Positions 63,226-64,000 of a DNA stretch of 64,000 bases are shown here, piece after piece. The stretch lies in NCBI GenBank assembly GCA_963802215.1, contig CAWDHQ010000002.1, forward strand, positions 558,001 through 622,000, given 5' to 3'. Origin of the DNA: SHZI01 sp963802215 (GTDB taxonomy: Bacteria > Pseudomonadota > Gammaproteobacteria > Steroidobacterales > GCA-2729495). The notes below the pieces were generated by a model. That model ran no database searches and was not told the origin of the DNA. It worked only from the letters and a program-made list of their open reading frames with translations. Position numbers and translations under genes: made by a program. Position 1 is the stretch's first letter; every line of letters starts with the position of its first letter.

Positions 63226-64000
63226 TCACGGCTCTCCCCACTTTCCGCCACTGAACGTCTTCGATGTCGCATTCCAGGTCGGGTAGGACGACGGCTTGTG
63301 GCACCCGGACGCGTTGCAGTCCTTGGTGTTGCTGGTGCTCTCGTGATCCTTGGTCTCGACAGCGGCCGATGTGACCGTCTGGTTCTTATAGTGACAGTAG
63401 ACGCACTTGACGCCGGTGACGGGCTTCGCGTGATCGTAGTCAATGATCCGGGCGCCCGTGTTGGTCCCATGGCACGACGCGCAGGTGAGCCCCGTCTTGG
63501 CCGGATCGATGACCGGGTGAGGGGCCGTGATGTTGGGCCAGTTCCTGCCGGTCGGTGGCGTCAGGATGACGACCGATGGCACCGCCGAGGCGCCGGTCCA
63601 CTTCTTGCCCGGGAAGGCGTGGCAACTGCTGCATTCGCCAAGGCCGGGCAGTGAGTGATCGAAGGAGGAGGCACCTGCCGCGGGCTTGGTGACCGCATGG
63701 CAGGTGGTGCACTTCGTCGGCACCGGACTGTGGCTGTAGGTGCCCCCCGTCCAGTCCGCCTGCGTCGCGCTCTGCTCGCGGTGACAGGCAACGCAGTCGC
63801 CAGTCACGAGGCTGTGCAGGTAGTCGTTCTGGTAGGTCTTGCCGTCAATGGAGACGCCTGTGCCGCGGACGGCCGCCGCCGGCTTATCCGCCGTGTGACA
63901 ACCCGCGCAGGTCGTGGGCTTCGGCGAGTGGCTGAATGTGCCACCCGTCCAGTCGGTTTGCGTTGCGCTCTTGATCGCGTGACAGCTGGCGCAGTCGCCC
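63226..64000 (-). CDS. Multihaem c-type cytochrome, partial (5' end outside window)
   Basis: The 3' end of a larger gene, reading leftward from the window edge; 257 codons are visible and the frame is open to base 64000. CxxCH motifs: CASCH, CAGCH, CVACH, CTTCH, CSSCH, CASCH and CVYCH, plus a terminal CNASGCH (Cx4CH). A 66-residue unit (GDCASCH, SATQTDWTGGT, SHSPKPTTCAGCH, VRGTGVSIDGKTYQ) repeats nearly exactly (GDCVACH, SATQADWTGGT, SHSPVPTKCTTCH). A periplasmic or surface electron carrier; no start or signal can be seen. Confidence 0.85.
   Translation of the reverse strand, partial: GDCASCHAIKSATQTDWTGGTFSHSPKPTTCAGCHTADKPAAAVRGTGVSIDGKTYQNDYLHSLVTGDCVACHREQSATQADWTGGTYSHSPVPTKCTTCHAVTKPAAGASSFDHSLPGLGECSSCHAFPGKKWTGASAVPSVVILTPPTGRNWPNITAPHPVIDPAKTGLTCASCHGTNTGARIIDYDHAKPVTGVKCVYCHYKNQTVTSAAVETKDHESTSNTKDCNASGCHKPSSYPTWNATSKTFSGGKWGEP

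Overview
The window is GC-rich, densely packed bacterial chromosomal DNA with no rRNA, tRNA, phage, insertion sequence or CRISPR array visible. The gene set (aceB-aceA-aceK with a RamB/ScfR-type regulator, purT, gltS, RhlE, Ada-AlkA plus Ogt) and an abundant short palindrome of the REP type (TAGGAGCG with a hairpin ending in GCGACC) fit a gammaproteobacterium, perhaps near Xanthomonadales, Nevskiales or Steroidobacteraceae. That placement is an inference from gene content, not a phylogeny.

Layout. 265-5197: a tight operon with an FtsX/MacB-type ABC exporter, a TetR regulator, an exported CbiX-like chelatase-fold protein and an MFS transporter. 5194-6297: a small membrane protein and an EVE-domain protein. 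6306-12686: a RamB/ScfR-like regulator divergent from the glyoxylate-shunt operon aceB-aceA-aceK, with three identical 10-bp repeats between them. 12679-16594: two Fe(II)/2OG oxygenases, an uncharacterised protein and an MFS transporter. 16613-26431: a metal-export region (P1B ATPase with a histidine-rich insert, a MerR regulator, a CydDC-type ABC pair), interrupted by alkylation repair genes (ada/alkA fusion, ogt) and a lipocalin-like exported protein. Two nearly identical MerR-type operators link the ATPase and the ABC pair. 26529-31613: a gutted amidohydrolase, a DUF349 protein, purT and an alpha/beta hydrolase. 31665-38539: an octahaem TPR lipoprotein cytochrome and two UbiD-family decarboxylases around a methyltransferase. 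38565-46583: an esterase, a second exported CbiX-like paralogue, an anti-sigma/ECF sigma/fasciclin set resembling the SigK-RskA arrangement, a small Cys-rich exported protein, a PQQ dehydrogenase and a NYN-LOTUS protein. 46674-53530: an M48 lipoprotein protease, a divergent beta-carbonic-anhydrase-like protein, a Kef-type antiporter, a DUF748 protein and a TauE/SafE protein. 53784-64000: rhlE, a tannase-family esterase, an exported SDR, a Tat-exported xanthine-dehydrogenase-type large subunit, a minus-strand operon (DUF6502, cupin, gltS, DUF4126) and a multihaem cytochrome cut by the window end.

The most unusual pattern is the REP family. I count eleven loci, and thirteen genes take their stop codon from the first TAG of a REP. 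Several convergent gene pairs share one palindrome that supplies both stops, including a 40-bp inverted repeat with one mismatch at 46581-46676. One REP lies inside the octahaem cytochrome reading frame and another encodes the C-terminal tail of a methyltransferase. Other candidates for new biology are the exported chelatase-fold paralogue pair and the MerR regulon, whose regulator carries an extra C-terminal domain.
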